Source: Parvibaculum sp. | GTDB lineage: Bacteria; Pseudomonadota; Alphaproteobacteria; Parvibaculales; Parvibaculaceae | Direction: 5' to 3' | DNA length: 64,000 nucleotides | Assembly: GCF_019635935.1 (NCBI RefSeq) | Contig: NZ_JAHBYN010000001.1 | Location: forward strand, 1,178,001 to 1,242,000 | Part shown: positions 29,116 through 41,093 of the stretch, piece after piece | How the letters are laid out: every line of letters begins with the position of its first letter | Numbering within the stretch: position 1 is the first letter of the stretch | Made by a program: the position numbers and the translations under genes | The notes under the pieces: generated by a model | What the model was told of the DNA's origin: nothing | What the model saw: only the letters and a program-made list of their open reading frames with translations | Databases searched by the model: none

Positions 29116-29241
29116 GAGTTTCCCCCTCGATTTGAACCGCTGTCACGCTTGCGGCAGACAAGAATAAGCGGGGGACGGATCAATCGTCTATCGGAGAAAC
29201 AAGGAGCAACGCCGCCGGGCGCGATTGACAAACAGAACAGA

Positions 29242-29265
29242 AAAGGGAGGCCGAAGCCTCCCTTT
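29242..29265. terminator. Intrinsic terminator between aqpZ region and ftsH
   Basis: The stem GGGAGGC / GCCTCCC with a short CGA loop and flanking A and T runs lies 50 bp past the ftsH stop. It shares AAAAGGGAGGCCG and GCCTCCCTTTCCA with the terminator at 28371-28396. Confidence 0.83.
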
Positions 29266-29314
29266 CCAATCTCAATTCAACGTCCGGCGGCCCGGTTCAG
29301 TTGCCCTGCGGAGC

Positions 29315-31222
<1,908 letters not shown>

Positions 31223-31393
31223 AGGCTTGACCTTCCCTACCTGAAGACAGGCTCGGCTGTGCAGGGGATGTGCCAGAGGCGGCCCCTGCTCTCGACTGTT
31301 TCTAATCTATGAGAAACATAGTGACCACATAAAGGTTTACCAAGCCCTTTGGGCGGCTTTCCCACAATCCTGAAGAGGCGGTGCGCAAGGCAG

Positions 31394-32731
31394 TCAGCCG
31401 CGAATTTGGGCAAAAAATTCGCGTGGGACGATTGTCGCCTCGGCTTTGACCGCCGCGTCGAGTGTCCCCAAATGAGGCACGGAAACCGGCACCGGCCCCG
31501 CCCAGAGCGCCGGAAGGGCCGCGAGCGCGGTTCGGGGCGCCAGAGGCAAGGCGAGGCCCGCCGACGCCAGCAGGCCAAGCCCCTCGGCCCCGAGCGCCCG
31601 CACATCGAGATACGAATGCGAGCCCGCCGTATCCAGACGGACATCGAAACGGCCGTCCCATGTTCCGGTCGCACCCGGCGCAAGACGTAGCGGCGCTGAC
31701 TTCCGCGCGGCCGCCAGCTCCCTGACAGCCAGCAACCGTCCCCGCGCCAGCGAGAACTTGACGCCGTTGAGCGTCCGCCCCCGGCCCAGCGTGCCGTCGG
31801 CGAGCGACGCATCGAGCGCAACCAGCCCGTCCATGCGCGGTCCATAGGCGCGCCCGCCCACACATTTCAGGATGGCGGCAAGCGCCCGCAGGCGCGTTTC
31901 GGCGGATGCGCGCGCAAAGCCTGCCGCCTCGACCTCGACATGGCCGAAACGCGACAGCACGGCATATGCGTCAAGCAACGCGGCCGTTTGTGCCTCCAGC
32001 GCGGCGCGTGCCCGCGCCATGCGGCCTGCGGTGTCGGCAAGACCGGCGGCGTCGAAACCAAGCGCTTCGAGCGCGCTCATCGCCTGACGAATCTTGACGC
32101 GGTCGAAACGGTCATTCTCATTACTCGGATCGAGCACGGGCGTAAGCCCGGCCTGCGCCACCGTCGCGGCGAGCCGGGCGCGCGGCAGGTCGAGCAGCGG
32201 CCGCAACAGCCGCAATGGCGGAGTGCCTGCATCGAGCGCACGCGCCTCCGGCATGGCTGCAAGCCCATCGACACCGCTTCCCCGGCGCAGACGCAGCAGG
32301 AAGGTTTCAGCCTGATCTTCGAGATGATGAGCGACGAGAAGATCGCCCGCACCGGCCTCGCGGCACGCCGCGGCGAGCAAACGGTACCGCGCCTCGCGCG
32401 CTGCCGCCTGGATGCCGCTGCCGGGCTTTGGTTCCGTCCATGTCAAAATACGGTGAGGCACGCCGAGCGTGGCGGCGAGCCGCGCCGCTGTCACGGCCTC
32501 CGCGGCCGAGCCGGCGCGAAGACCGTGATCGACGGTCAGCGCGACGAGCCGCACACCCGGCCGACCGCGCGCCCATGCGGCGGCAAGGATCAGCAGCGCC
32601 AGCGAATCCGGCCCGCCCGAAAATGCGACGGCAATGACGTTCGACGGATTGTGGCGGCGCAGCCGCCCGGCGAATTCGTCCGGCAGAACGGGAAGCTGGC
32701 CGGACGGCGCCGGATCTTCTCGAACATGCAT
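31394..32731 (-). CDS. tilS: tRNA(Ile)-lysidine synthase TilS
   Basis: A 445-residue N-type ATP pyrophosphatase that converts C34 of tRNA-Ile(CAU) to lysidine so that it reads AUA codons. The PP-loop VAFSGGPDSLALL is at about residues 35-47. VDHGLRAGSAAEA, TWTEPKPGSGIQAAAREARYRLL and the LLVAHHLEDQAETFLLRL segment are the standard TilS catalytic features. C-terminal domains are less conserved. It lies 40 bp downstream of ybgF; the start at 32731 is the first ATG of the frame. Confidence 0.94.
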   Translation of the reverse strand: MHVREDPAPSGQLPVLPDEFAGRLRRHNPSNVIAVAFSGGPDSLALLILAAAWARGRPGVRLVALTVDHGLRAGSAAEAVTAARLAATLGVPHRILTWTEPKPGSGIQAAAREARYRLLAAACREAGAGDLLVAHHLEDQAETFLLRLRRGSGVDGLAAMPEARALDAGTPPLRLLRPLLDLPRARLAATVAQAGLTPVLDPSNENDRFDRVKIRQAMSALEALGFDAAGLADTAGRMARARAALEAQTAALLDAYAVLSRFGHVEVEAAGFARASAETRLRALAAILKCVGGRAYGPRMDGLVALDASLADGTLGRGRTLNGVKFSLARGRLLAVRELAAARKSAPLRLAPGATGTWDGRFDVRLDTAGSHSYLDVRALGAEGLGLLASAGLALPLAPRTALAALPALWAGPVPVSVPHLGTLDAAVKAEATIVPREFFAQIRG

Positions 32732-32771
32732 CGGACTTCATCCCTCTGCGGTGGCGGCCTTCGGCCGGCAA

Positions 32772-33719
32772 TCAGCAGCCGGCCTTCTCGCGCTCCAGCT
32801 TGTTGCGCGCGACGACGGCGGGCGAAGCTTGCGGAAACCGTGAACCGAGCTCGCTCCACACCGTGCAGGCGGCGTCCTTGTTGCCGAGCGCGTTGAGGCT
32901 CATCCCCAGTTTCAGCAGACTGTCGGGCGCCTTGTTGCTCGACGAATAGGTCGTATAGCCGGTCAGGAAGGCGTCGCCGGCTTCCTTGTGGCGGTTCTGC
33001 GCATAATAGGTCTCGCCGAGCCAATATTGCGCGTTGCCCGCCAGCGTGTCCTTCGGATGGAGTTGCAGAAACTCGATGAAGGCCGCCCGCGCCTGGTCGT
33101 ATTGGCCGCGCTTCATCAGATCGATCGCAAAATCATACTGTACCTGCGGCGTGCCCTGAGGCAGCACGGAAGCGACCGGCGCCGTGCCAAGCGTGCCTTC
33201 GGCCGTCGCCGGACCGGGCCCGCGTTCGCCGTCATCGTTGACGGGCGCCATGGCGCCGCCCGATGCGCCGCTGACGGCGGCGGAAGCACCGCCTCCGCCT
33301 TGCGCATCCTGAAAGCGCAGCTCCGTGTCGGCCTTGAAGCGTTGCAGCTCCTGGCTCATCTGCTCGATGCGATAGCCCATCTCTTCCAGATTGCCATTGA
33401 GACGGCGGACCTGCTCTTCGAGTTCGAAAATACGCGACTGCGCATCGGCCGCGCCTGCGCCGCCGCCGCTGAGCGATGTCGGTGCGCCGGTCGATCCGCC
33501 GCCGCTATAGCTCTGCCGCTGAAGGTCGGTGATTTCGCGCTCGATCCGGTCGAGCCGGTTGCCGATCGCGCGCATGTCGAAGTCCCCGCCCGACTGCGCG
33601 CCTGCGCGATCCGCGGCAAGCATCGGCAATCCGGCCAGGGCCAGCACGGCGGCGGCCCGGAGGACGGTATATTTCGGCCGGAAACCGGAGCGCAATCGAA
33701 CCTCCAATGCGTGTCTCAC
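32772..33719 (-). CDS. ybgF: Tol-Pal system protein YbgF/CpoB
   Basis: A 315-residue periplasmic protein that couples Tol-Pal to peptidoglycan synthesis in division. It has an N-terminal signal peptide (VLRAAAVLALAGLPMLAADRAGA). A coiled coil at about 50-125 includes IGNRLDRIEREITDLQRQS and FELEEQVRRLNGNLEEMGYRIEQM. TPR repeats fill about 195-310 (YDFAIDLMKRGQYDQARAAFIEFL, AQYWLGETYYAQNRHKEAGDAF). Position directly after pal is canonical. Confidence 0.93.
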   Translation of the reverse strand: MRHALEVRLRSGFRPKYTVLRAAAVLALAGLPMLAADRAGAQSGGDFDMRAIGNRLDRIEREITDLQRQSYSGGGSTGAPTSLSGGGAGAADAQSRIFELEEQVRRLNGNLEEMGYRIEQMSQELQRFKADTELRFQDAQGGGGASAAVSGASGGAMAPVNDDGERGPGPATAEGTLGTAPVASVLPQGTPQVQYDFAIDLMKRGQYDQARAAFIEFLQLHPKDTLAGNAQYWLGETYYAQNRHKEAGDAFLTGYTTYSSSNKAPDSLLKLGMSLNALGNKDAACTVWSELGSRFPQASPAVVARNKLEREKAGC

Positions 33720-33789
33720 TCGATCCTCCGCATCCTAGCTGCAACTACGACAAAATTGGGGCGTGAACATTCCGGGCCCGAATCGAAGA

Positions 33790-33820
33790 AGCGCTCTTCC
33801 GCGATTTGCGGAAGAGCGCT
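33790..33820 (-). repeat. Perfect 13-bp inverted repeat between pal and ybgF
   Basis: AGCGCTCTTCCGC (33790-33802) and GCGGAAGAGCGCT (33808-33820) pair perfectly around GATTT. It lies 35 bp past the pal stop. On the minus strand only a weak TCTTC follows, so it may be a partial terminator or an mRNA-stabilising hairpin that raises pal over ybgF. Confidence 0.7.
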
Positions 33821-33854
33821 CCCGATTGGACGTGCTTCCCGGCAACGAGACCGT

Positions 33855-34349
33855 TTAGCTCGCGACGCCGGACGCAACCACCGTCACGGCGCGACGGTTC
33901 TGGCCCCAGCAGCTCTCGTTGGAGTCGAGGCAGACCGGACGCTCTTTGCCGTAGGACACGGTGTTGATACGGCCGGCATTGACGCCGAGGCTGACGAGAT
34001 AGTCTTTCGCCGCGTTGGCGCGACGGCCACCGAGCGCAAGGTTGTATTCGCGGGTGCCACGTTCGTCGGCATGCCCTTCGAGCGTGAAGGTCAGGTTCGG
34101 GTAGAGGGCCATCCACGCCGCCTGACGCTGCAGGGTGGCGCGGGCTTCATCGCTGAGCGACGACTTGTCGGTGTCGAAGAAAACGCGGTCGCCGACATTG
34201 GCAACCAGATCTTCCTGCGTACCGGGGGTGATGGCGCCTGCCCCTGAGGACGAACCGCCAGTATCCGTGGCGGTCGAGCTGCAAGCGGCCAACATGAAGA
34301 AAGCAGCGGCCACAGCGGCAATCCGCAGGCCAGCGTTCGGGGACTTCAT
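33855..34349 (-). CDS. pal: Peptidoglycan-associated lipoprotein Pal
   Basis: A 164-residue outer-membrane lipoprotein. The signal peptide ends in lipobox LAAC (Cys23). The C-terminal OmpA-like domain carries FFDTDKSSLSDEARATL, TLEGHADERGTREYNLALGGRRA with the diaminopimelate-binding Asp and Arg, and GKERPVC. It tethers the outer membrane to peptidoglycan and binds TolB. AAAAGGAGATCACCC precedes the ATG. It is separated from tolB by 351 bp, long for this operon, so it may have its own promoter. Confidence 0.97.
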   Translation of the reverse strand: MKSPNAGLRIAAVAAAFFMLAACSSTATDTGGSSSGAGAITPGTQEDLVANVGDRVFFDTDKSSLSDEARATLQRQAAWMALYPNLTFTLEGHADERGTREYNLALGGRRANAAKDYLVSLGVNAGRINTVSYGKERPVCLDSNESCWGQNRRAVTVVASGVAS

Positions 34350-34700
34350 TCGGGTGATCTCCTTTTGATCTCAGCGGCCATGGCGCCTCAGCGCTCAATC
34401 GATTTGCTACTTTTGCACGAGACGCCCCCCGACAAAACAGGCAGCGCCCGATTTATCCGGAGAAAGCCGCATACAAATCCTCACTGGCCCGGGTACCCCC
34501 GGGGGCCAGCTCGCATCGCCCACAATTGGCCGACGCTGGGGGTTGCTGTACCGCAACAGCATATGTGCCACAGCACAGAATCTTGCGCAAGAAGCGCCTG
34601 CTATTCCTCGACTTTTAGATCAAACTAACGTGACATTTTTACATCAATGATGAGACAGGGGGTTTATGCGACCGTTTTGGACAGCCAACCCGGCAACCCG
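34350..34700. other. 351-bp tolB-pal spacer, no gene seen
   Basis: No convincing reading frame. It holds a GC-rich hairpin (CTGGCCC at 34484-34490 with GGGCCAG inside 34501-34509), a TCTTGCGCAAGA palindrome at 34581-34592, and an AT-rich stretch just after the tolB stop (about 34610-34660). These could include a pal promoter, but I cannot pick one with confidence. Confidence 0.5.
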
Positions 34701-36047
34701 TCACTGAATCCGCGGAGACCAGGCCGGATCAGATGCGAAAGTCGGGGTCGGCGCCGGCCGCTCGTTGTGACCGGTCACATCGACCGACCAGAGGCTCGGA
34801 CCGCCCTGCGCACCCCGCGTTTCGCGGAAGAACATCAGCACCCGCCCATTGGGCGCCCATGTCGGCCCCTCATTGTGATAGCCCTCGGTCAGCACACGAT
34901 CGCCGGTGCCGTCCGGGCGCATGACGCCGATGACGAAGCGTCCACCCGAAATCTTGGTGAAGGAAATCAGGTCGCCGCGCGGCGACCAGACGGGCGTGGC
35001 ATAGCTGCCCTGACCGAAGCTGATGCGCCGCTGGTTGGAGCCATCCGCATTCATCACATAGATCTGCTGCGAACCGCCTCGGTCGGATTCGAAGGCAATC
35101 TGGCGCCCGTCAGGCGAGTAGCTCGGCGACGTGTCGATGGCCGCCGTGTTCGTCAGGCGCGTCACCTGACGGCTGCGAAGGTCCATCGTGTAAATGTCGG
35201 CATTGCCGCCGCGTTGCAGGCTCATGATGATCTTCTGGCCGTCCGGCGAGAAGCGCGGCGCGAACGTCATGCCCGGAAACTCGCCAACGACTTCCTGTTG
35301 ACCGGTCTCGATGTCCAGCACATAGACGCGCGGCTGATTGTTTCGATAGGCGAGATAGGTGATCTCTTGCGAGTTGGGGCTGAAGCGCGGCGTCAGCACA
35401 AGTTCGCGGCCATTGGTCAGCATGCGCGGATTGTGTCCGTCCTGATCCATGATGGTCAGACGCTTGACGCGGTTGTTCTTCGGTCCGGTCTCCGAGACAT
35501 AAACGACGCGGGTGTCGAAATATCCATCCTCGCCCGTCAGACGCTTGTAGATCGCATCCGAAATCAGATGCGCGATGCGCCGCCAGTTGTCCGGCGTCGT
35601 GAAAAATTGAAGGCCGGTAAGCTGCTGCTCGGCATAGACATCCCAGAGACGGAATTCGACACGCAGACGTCCATCGGACTCCATGCGGGCCTGGCCGGTG
35701 ACAAGCGCCTGCGAATTGATGATGCGCCAGTCGCCGAAGCGCGGCTGAACGTTGATGTCGCTGAGCTTCTCGATGAAGGCCGCCTTGGGCAAAGGCCGAA
35801 AAAGACCCGAGCGCTCCAGATTGTTGGTGACGACACCGGCAATATCGGCGCCGACCGAACTCTCCTGATCCGCCGCCCCCAGGAAATCGACGATGGCGAT
35901 GGGCAAGGGGTCGACATGGCCCTCGGTGATATCGATCTGCAGCGCCGCGCGCGCCGGCATGGCACAAGCCATCGCCATAACGAACGTCGCAATCGCCAGT
36001 CGATAGAGCCCCCGCCCACCTTGCAGTCGTATGCGAAAATCGGTCAT
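34701..36047 (-). CDS. tolB: Tol-Pal translocation protein TolB
   Basis: A 448-residue periplasmic protein. It has a signal peptide ([20 protein letters not shown] then ALQIDITEG), an N-terminal alpha/beta domain of about 150 residues, and a six-bladed WD40-like beta-propeller. The repeats are visible as [37 protein letters not shown] and [19 protein letters not shown]. TolB links Pal to TolA. It starts 24 bp after the tolA stop, in the canonical order. Confidence 0.97.
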   Translation of the reverse strand: MTDFRIRLQGGRGLYRLAIATFVMAMACAMPARAALQIDITEGHVDPLPIAIVDFLGAADQESSVGADIAGVVTNNLERSGLFRPLPKAAFIEKLSDINVQPRFGDWRIINSQALVTGQARMESDGRLRVEFRLWDVYAEQQLTGLQFFTTPDNWRRIAHLISDAIYKRLTGEDGYFDTRVVYVSETGPKNNRVKRLTIMDQDGHNPRMLTNGRELVLTPRFSPNSQEITYLAYRNNQPRVYVLDIETGQQEVVGEFPGMTFAPRFSPDGQKIIMSLQRGGNADIYTMDLRSRQVTRLTNTAAIDTSPSYSPDGRQIAFESDRGGSQQIYVMNADGSNQRRISFGQGSYATPVWSPRGDLISFTKISGGRFVIGVMRPDGTGDRVLTEGYHNEGPTWAPNGRVLMFFRETRGAQGGPSLWSVDVTGHNERPAPTPTFASDPAWSPRIQ

Positions 36048-36071
36048 TGCATTTAACTCCCGGATGACGGG

Positions 36072-36890
36072 CTAACCGCCCAACATTTCTCTTGGATCGA
36101 ATCTGAGATCTATTTCCCGCCAGCTTGCAAATTTGTCCGCGGGCATTGTGAACGGCTGGCAAAGGCGTATGGCGCGCATGGCACTGTCGGCTGCTGCCTG
36201 ATAATACGCCCCGCCCGTGATCAGCTTCGTGCGGTCCATCAACTCCGGCGGCCGCGCCAGCGACCCGTCCTGGTTGAGATATACCTTGATCCTGACAACC
36301 AGTTGCTCGGCATTGGGGGCGCCCGCCGGCACGCTCCAGCACCGGCGCATCTGCACCTTGAAGGCATCCATCTCGCTGAGCGTCAGGCGCATCGACGGAT
36401 CGTCCGTTCGCGGAGCGTCAAAAGCTTCCTCGACCCTGGGCGCGGGCTGCGGCTTCGAGGCCGCATCGGGCGCCTTGTTGAGCAGCGCGGCGATCTGGTT
36501 CGGGTCGAATTTCCGCTCCGGTTCCTTCTTCGGCGGCGCAGGCTTTTCGACCTTCTTCTCCACGGGCTTCGGTGGGTCTTTCTTTTCCACCGTCTTATCC
36601 GGAATGGGTTCCGGTTCCCTTTCGGGGGGCGGTGGCGGCGCCGGCGCGGGGCGCGCTTCGGCCTGCGGGCGCTCGATCGCCTTTGGCGGCTCCGGCTCTT
36701 CGACCGGCGGCAACGGCTTTTCGACCTTCTCCTGGCGCTTCAGATTGGTCATCTCGTCGATCGTTATCAGATCCACCGGCAACGCGCGCGTCGACACCGA
36801 GGGCAGCTCCTCGGGTGTCGGAAACGTCGCCAGCGCCAGCACGACAATCGCGCTATGCGCCGCGACCGAAAAGAGAACCGAATTACGCAT
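36072..36890 (-). CDS. tolA: Tol-Pal protein TolA
   Basis: A 272-residue protein with one N-terminal membrane helix (SVLFSVAAHSAIVVLALATF). A long Pro/Lys/Glu-rich spacer spans about 50-150. The C-terminal TonB/TolA-type domain contains QMRRCWSVPAGAPNAEQLVVRI and AMRAIRLCQPFTMPADKFASWREIDLRFDP. TolA transmits energy from TolQR to the outer envelope. The spacer is Pro-rich rather than the long Ala-rich helix of E. coli TolA, and the protein is shorter, as usual in Alphaproteobacteria. Confidence 0.93.
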   Translation of the reverse strand: MRNSVLFSVAAHSAIVVLALATFPTPEELPSVSTRALPVDLITIDEMTNLKRQEKVEKPLPPVEEPEPPKAIERPQAEARPAPAPPPPPEREPEPIPDKTVEKKDPPKPVEKKVEKPAPPKKEPERKFDPNQIAALLNKAPDAASKPQPAPRVEEAFDAPRTDDPSMRLTLSEMDAFKVQMRRCWSVPAGAPNAEQLVVRIKVYLNQDGSLARPPELMDRTKLITGGAYYQAAADSAMRAIRLCQPFTMPADKFASWREIDLRFDPREMLGG

Positions 36891-36899
36891 TCTCGCCGT

Positions 36900-37358
36900 T
36901 TATCTGTTTCCGGGCTTGCTGGCCGGCTTGATCTCGGACTCGGTCACAAGTGCAACACGCGTGAAGCCCGAAGAACTGATGACACCCATCACCCTCATCA
37001 CCTCCGAATAGGGAAGCGACCCATCGGCACGCACGAAGATGCGTTGCTCGTAGCCATTGTCGGCAATCGCCAGAAGCTGTTCGACCATGGCGTCGAGTTG
37101 CGAGGGTGTTTCCTGCACGAAAATCTCGCCCTGCCCGTTCAGCGTGATCGTCAGCGGCTCATTGTCGCCCGAAATCGGCGCAGCCGCCGTCTTCGGCAGG
37201 TCCACCGGCACACCGACCGTCAGCAACGGCGCGGCCACCATGAACACGATCAGCAACACCAGCATGACGTCGACAACCGGCGTCACGTTGATTTCGGACA
37301 TCGGCGCTCTCGCGAAACGGCCGCGTCGAACGCCCTTGTTTCCGACCGACATGCCCAT
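36900..37358 (-). CDS. tolR: Tol-Pal protein TolR
   Basis: A 152-residue ExbD/TolR protein. It has one N-terminal helix (VVDVMLVLLIVFMVAAPLL) preceded by SEINVTPVVD, which holds the conserved proton-carrying Asp, and a periplasmic domain. With TolQ it forms the proton-driven stator that powers TolA. It is 3 bp downstream of tolQ and 9 bp upstream of tolA. Confidence 0.96.
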   Translation of the reverse strand: MGMSVGNKGVRRGRFARAPMSEINVTPVVDVMLVLLIVFMVAAPLLTVGVPVDLPKTAAAPISGDNEPLTITLNGQGEIFVQETPSQLDAMVEQLLAIADNGYEQRIFVRADGSLPYSEVMRVMGVISSSGFTRVALVTESEIKPASKPGNR

Positions 37359-37361
37359 CGA

Positions 37362-38087
37362 TCAGCTCCGCTCATCGAGTTGCCGCGAAAGGATCGCAGA
37401 AAACTCGTCGGCAAAACTCTCCATCCGGCCGCCAATGCGCGACAACTGATTGGAGAAACGGTTGTAGAAGATAACCGCCGGAATAGCAGCGAGAAGGCCG
37501 AGCGCGGTTGCAAAGAGCGCCTCCGCGATGCCCGGCGCCACAACGGCAAGGTTGGTATCGCGGCTGATCGCGATCGACTGGAACGCATTCATGATGCCCC
37601 AGACCGTGCCGAAGAGACCGATAAAGGGCGCGGTCGCGCCGACGGTCGCGAGGAACAGAAGCCGGCTCTCGAGATTGACGATCTCGCGCGAGATCGTCAC
37701 CTGCATGACTTTGTCGACGCGTTCCTTGAGGCCGATAAAGGAGCTTGAAGCGATGTCCTGCGACCGCCGCCACTCACGCATCGCCGCGATGAAAAGCACG
37801 GAGAGCGGATGCTGCGGCCGATGCCCCATTTCCTGATAAAGATCGTCCAGCGACCTGCCCGACCAGAAGATGCGCTCGAACTGGTTGGCGCGCCGTTCGA
37901 CACGGGCAAACCGCCACCACTTGTCGAAGATGATCGCCCAGGACCAGACCGAGGCGAAGAGAAGACCCAGCATCACAAGCTTGACGACGATGTCGGCACG
38001 CAGGAACAGCCCCCACATGGAGAAGTCCATGGCGGCGGCGTCGACCGTCGTCTCGGTGATGATCTGGGCAGTGGTCGCGGGATCCAT
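37362..38087 (-). CDS. tolQ: Tol-Pal protein TolQ
   Basis: A 241-residue MotA/TolQ/ExbB proton-channel protein with three helices. The first is near residues 22-42; the second and third flank ATVGATAPFIGLFGTVWGIMNAFQSI and APGIAEALFATALGLLAAIPAVIFYN, both conserved stator motifs. The ATG at 38087 (MDPATTAQ) has GGAGAGG upstream; an earlier in-frame start adds 25 unsupported residues. It is the first tol gene after a 249-bp spacer from ybgC. Confidence 0.96.
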   Translation of the reverse strand: MDPATTAQIITETTVDAAAMDFSMWGLFLRADIVVKLVMLGLLFASVWSWAIIFDKWWRFARVERRANQFERIFWSGRSLDDLYQEMGHRPQHPLSVLFIAAMREWRRSQDIASSSFIGLKERVDKVMQVTISREIVNLESRLLFLATVGATAPFIGLFGTVWGIMNAFQSIAISRDTNLAVVAPGIAEALFATALGLLAAIPAVIFYNRFSNQLSRIGGRMESFADEFSAILSRQLDERS

Positions 38088-38336
38088 CAGATTGCCTCTC
38101 CGTGCTTTCAGGCTCGATGCAGGGAGCGGCACATCGCTGACGCGGCATCCGCATCCGGGCACCCTGCCCGCCGCGCCTTGCCGTTGAATGTGTGCCCCCG
38201 AATTGAGGCCGAAGTTAGTCTTTCAATTATGTCATTACCGTGGCGCGCGTTCGGATATTGGGTGGCATCTCAAGAGGTTAGCGTCGCTGTGTTGCGGGCC
38301 GACAACATCGTAGGAACGAAACTCTTACTTCCGTGT

Positions 38337-38807
38337 TTAACCGCTTTCAGGACCGACGAACGGCGCGAGCGCCTGCCGCACCCCGGCGGGAAGGCGGCGC
38401 GGCCGGCCGGCCGCGTCAAGACAGGCCGCAAAGACCCGGGCCCGCCAGATCGGCTCCCCATCGGCGCCATCGGCAATGCGCAGGATCGTCTGCTCGGCTT
38501 CGATCCGCGCGCCGCTCGCACGTACGTATCGCGTCCGGACCTCGAGCCGGTCGTCGATCCGGGCGGGCTTCAGAAAATCGATCTCCATGCGATGAACCGC
38601 GAACGCAAGCGGGTCGGCGCCCTCGAAAAGATCGGCGTGATGGACCCCCGCCAGCCGCAGGAAATCGGAACGGCCCCGCTCGGCAAACCGCAGATAATTC
38701 GCGTGATAGACGATGCCCGAGAAATCCGTGTCTTCGTAATAGACCCGGACGGGCAGGCGATGCACCTGGCCGTCGATCCGGCCGGCAAGGTCGGGCCAGT
38801 CGTTCAT
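38337..38807 (-). CDS. ybgC: Tol-Pal-associated acyl-CoA thioesterase YbgC
   Basis: A 156-residue hot-dog-fold 4-hydroxybenzoyl-CoA thioesterase family protein. [29 protein letters not shown] contains the catalytic Asp and the Tyr/His signature. It hydrolyses acyl-CoA or acyl-ACP. Its place just before tolQ is conserved, though its link to Tol function is unclear. It overlaps the ruvB stop by 4 bp (ATGA). Confidence 0.95.
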   Translation of the reverse strand: MNDWPDLAGRIDGQVHRLPVRVYYEDTDFSGIVYHANYLRFAERGRSDFLRLAGVHHADLFEGADPLAFAVHRMEIDFLKPARIDDRLEVRTRYVRASGARIEAEQTILRIADGADGEPIWRARVFAACLDAAGRPRRLPAGVRQALAPFVGPESG

Positions 38808-39856
38808 TTGCCGCCGTCGCCTTCATCGCCGCCGAAAAGCGCGCCCTGCCCCGCCGGCCCGCCTTCCGGGGGCGCGATGCCGAGATGGGCGAAAGCCGCC
38901 GCCGTCAACATCCGTCCGCGCGGCGTCCGGTTCACCAGCGCTTTCTGGATCAGATAAGGCTCGATGATCTCCTCGATGGCATCGCGTGGCTCGGACAATG
39001 AGGCGGCAATCGTCTCGACGCCCACCGGCCCGCCCGAAAAACCGATGGCGATGCAGCGCAGGTAGCGATGATCGAGCGCGTCGAGCCCTAACTCATCGAC
39101 TTCGAGGCGTCGCAGCGCCTTGTCTGCCGTCTTCGCATCGATCGAACGCGCGCCTTCGACAACCGCAAAATCGCGCACCCGGCGCAACAACCGGCCGGCA
39201 ATGCGCGGCGTACCGCGCGCCCGACGCGCGATTTCATGCGCCCCGTCCGGCGTCATCTCGACACCGAGCACGCCGGCGCCGCGCCGCACGATGCTTTCGA
39301 GTTCGGCAATCTCGTAGAAATTGAGCCTGACCGGAATGCCGAAGCGGTCGCGCAGCGGCGTCGTCAGAAGGCCGGTGCGTGTCGTCGCGCCGATCAGCGT
39401 GAAGGGCGCAAGCTCGATCCGGACCGAGCGCGCGCCGGGGCCTTCGCCGATGATGAGATCGAGTTGAAAATCCTCCATCGCCGGATAAAGAATTTCTTCG
39501 ACCGCCGGCGCCAGCCGGTGAATTTCGTCGATGAACAACACGTCGCGCGGTTCGAGATTGGTGAGAAGCGCCGCAAGGTCGCCGGCCTTGGAAATCACCG
39601 GTCCCGATGTCGCGCGGAAATTGACGCCAAGTTCGCGTGCAACGATCTGCGCGAGCGTCGTTTTTCCAAGGCCGGGCGGTCCGGCAAACAGCACATGGTC
39701 GAGCGCCTCGCCGCGGGCGCGTGCCGCCTCGATGAAGACCGACAGGTTTTCGCGCGCCCGCGCCTGCCCGACGAAATCGGCAAGCACCTGCGGCCGGAGC
39801 GAGCGTTCCAGTTCGTCCTCCTGCCGTTTCGCGGCGCCGAGAATGCGTTCCGTCAT
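38804..39856 (-). CDS. ruvB: Holliday junction helicase RuvB
   Basis: A 350-residue AAA+ motor that drives branch migration with RuvA. Walker A GPPGLGKT is at 59-66, Walker B is [10 protein letters not shown], the sensor is [18 protein letters not shown], and the C-terminal winged helix contains TPRGRMLT. It overlaps ruvA and ybgC by 4 bp each, showing translational coupling. Confidence 0.98.
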   Translation of the reverse strand: MTERILGAAKRQEDELERSLRPQVLADFVGQARARENLSVFIEAARARGEALDHVLFAGPPGLGKTTLAQIVARELGVNFRATSGPVISKAGDLAALLTNLEPRDVLFIDEIHRLAPAVEEILYPAMEDFQLDLIIGEGPGARSVRIELAPFTLIGATTRTGLLTTPLRDRFGIPVRLNFYEIAELESIVRRGAGVLGVEMTPDGAHEIARRARGTPRIAGRLLRRVRDFAVVEGARSIDAKTADKALRRLEVDELGLDALDHRYLRCIAIGFSGGPVGVETIAASLSEPRDAIEEIIEPYLIQKALVNRTPRGRMLTAAAFAHLGIAPPEGGPAGQGALFGGDEGDGGK

Positions 39857-40467
39857 CGCGCCAGTTCCTTCAGACCCTGCCGGATCAGCGCCTCGGCGCT
39901 TGCATCGTCATCCAGCCTGCGCGCTGCCGATGAAACGGCGCCGGCCGCCTGCGCTTGTGGATAGCCGAGATTGACGAGCGCCGACACCGCATCGCGCATC
40001 GGTTCGGATTGGGGGGACGCATCGGCACCGCCTGCGCCGTTGAGAACGACGGCAAGCCCCGCGCCGGCCGGCGCCTTGTCCTTCAGTTCGGCAACGATCC
40101 GTGCCGCGACTTTCGGACCGACGCCGGGCGCGGCCGACACCGCTTTCTTGTCGTCGAGCGCGATCGCGCGCGCAAGATCGGCCGGCGTCAACGCGCCCAG
40201 CACACCAAGCGCGACGCGCGTACCGACGCCCTGTACGCCGAGCAACAAACGAAACCACTCGCGCTCGCCATCGCTCGTGAACCCGATCAGGCGAATTGCG
40301 TCGTCGCTCATCTTGGTTTCGATGGAAAGCGTCACCGCACCGCCCGGCGACGGAAGGGCCGCCAGCGTTCGCCTTGAGCAGGTGACGTGATAGCCGACGC
40401 CGCCGACATCGACGACCACCCAGTCCTCGCCGGTCGAGTCGACCATGCCTTTGAGCTTGCCGATCAT
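39853..40467 (-). CDS. ruvA: Holliday junction DNA-binding protein RuvA
   Basis: A 204-residue RuvA. The OB-fold domain starts [28 protein letters not shown]. Helix-hairpin-helix motifs are at [19 protein letters not shown] and [22 protein letters not shown], and the C-terminal RuvB-binding helix domain covers [13 protein letters not shown]. It tetramerises on four-way junctions. The ATG at 40467 overlaps the ruvC stop by 4 bp. Confidence 0.97.
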   Translation of the reverse strand: MIGKLKGMVDSTGEDWVVVDVGGVGYHVTCSRRTLAALPSPGGAVTLSIETKMSDDAIRLIGFTSDGEREWFRLLLGVQGVGTRVALGVLGALTPADLARAIALDDKKAVSAAPGVGPKVAARIVAELKDKAPAGAGLAVVLNGAGGADASPQSEPMRDAVSALVNLGYPQAQAAGAVSSAARRLDDDASAEALIRQGLKELAR

Positions 40468-40991
40468 CGTGCCGCCCCGGCCCGCAGCAGCGCCGCCGCG
40501 ATCCGCTCGTCGGCGCCGCCCGAATGCGCATGGCAAATGGCGATGGCAAGCGCATCGGCCGCATGTTCGGTGGCAGGCCTTGCTCCGGGCAGCAGCATTT
40601 CAACCATCAGCGCGATCTGGGCCTTGTCGGCGTGACCGGCGCCGACGACCGACTTCTTGATCCGGTTTGGTGCATATTCGGCGACCGGCAATCCGGCCCG
40701 CGCAACGACAAGCAGCGCAACGGCCCGCGCCTGGCCGAGCTTCAGCGCCGCCGAAGCATCCCGCGCCACAAAGGCCTGTTCGACGGCCGCGGCGTCGGGC
40801 GCATGGCAATCGAGCACATCGAGAAGCCCGGCTTCGATTTCGACCAGCCGTTGAGCGAGCGGCGATTTCGAATTGGAAACGATAGTGCCGTTGGCAAGAT
40901 GGACGAGCCGCGAACCTGCGGTCTCGATGACACCCCAGCCGGTCGCGCCGAGGCCGGGATCGATGCCGAGGATTCTGAGCGGTGCCGGCAT
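40464..40991 (-). CDS. ruvC: Holliday junction resolvase RuvC
   Basis: A 175-residue RNase H-fold endonuclease that cuts Holliday junctions. [19 protein letters not shown] holds the first catalytic Asp. [27 protein letters not shown] has the catalytic Glu. [12 protein letters not shown] carries the final Asp pair region. The ATG of MPAPLRILG at 40991 is used; the frame is open upstream but not conserved. Confidence 0.97.
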   Translation of the reverse strand: MPAPLRILGIDPGLGATGWGVIETAGSRLVHLANGTIVSNSKSPLAQRLVEIEAGLLDVLDCHAPDAAAVEQAFVARDASAALKLGQARAVALLVVARAGLPVAEYAPNRIKKSVVGAGHADKAQIALMVEMLLPGARPATEHAADALAIAICHAHSGGADERIAAALLRAGAAR

Positions 40992-41093
40992 GGGCGGCTG
41001 GTCCTCCAAACAGATCGGCGGCGGCCGTCTGTCGGGTTCACATCCGTGACGGAGGCCGGAATGCTCCGGCATGGACCGATCCGGAAAGATCGC

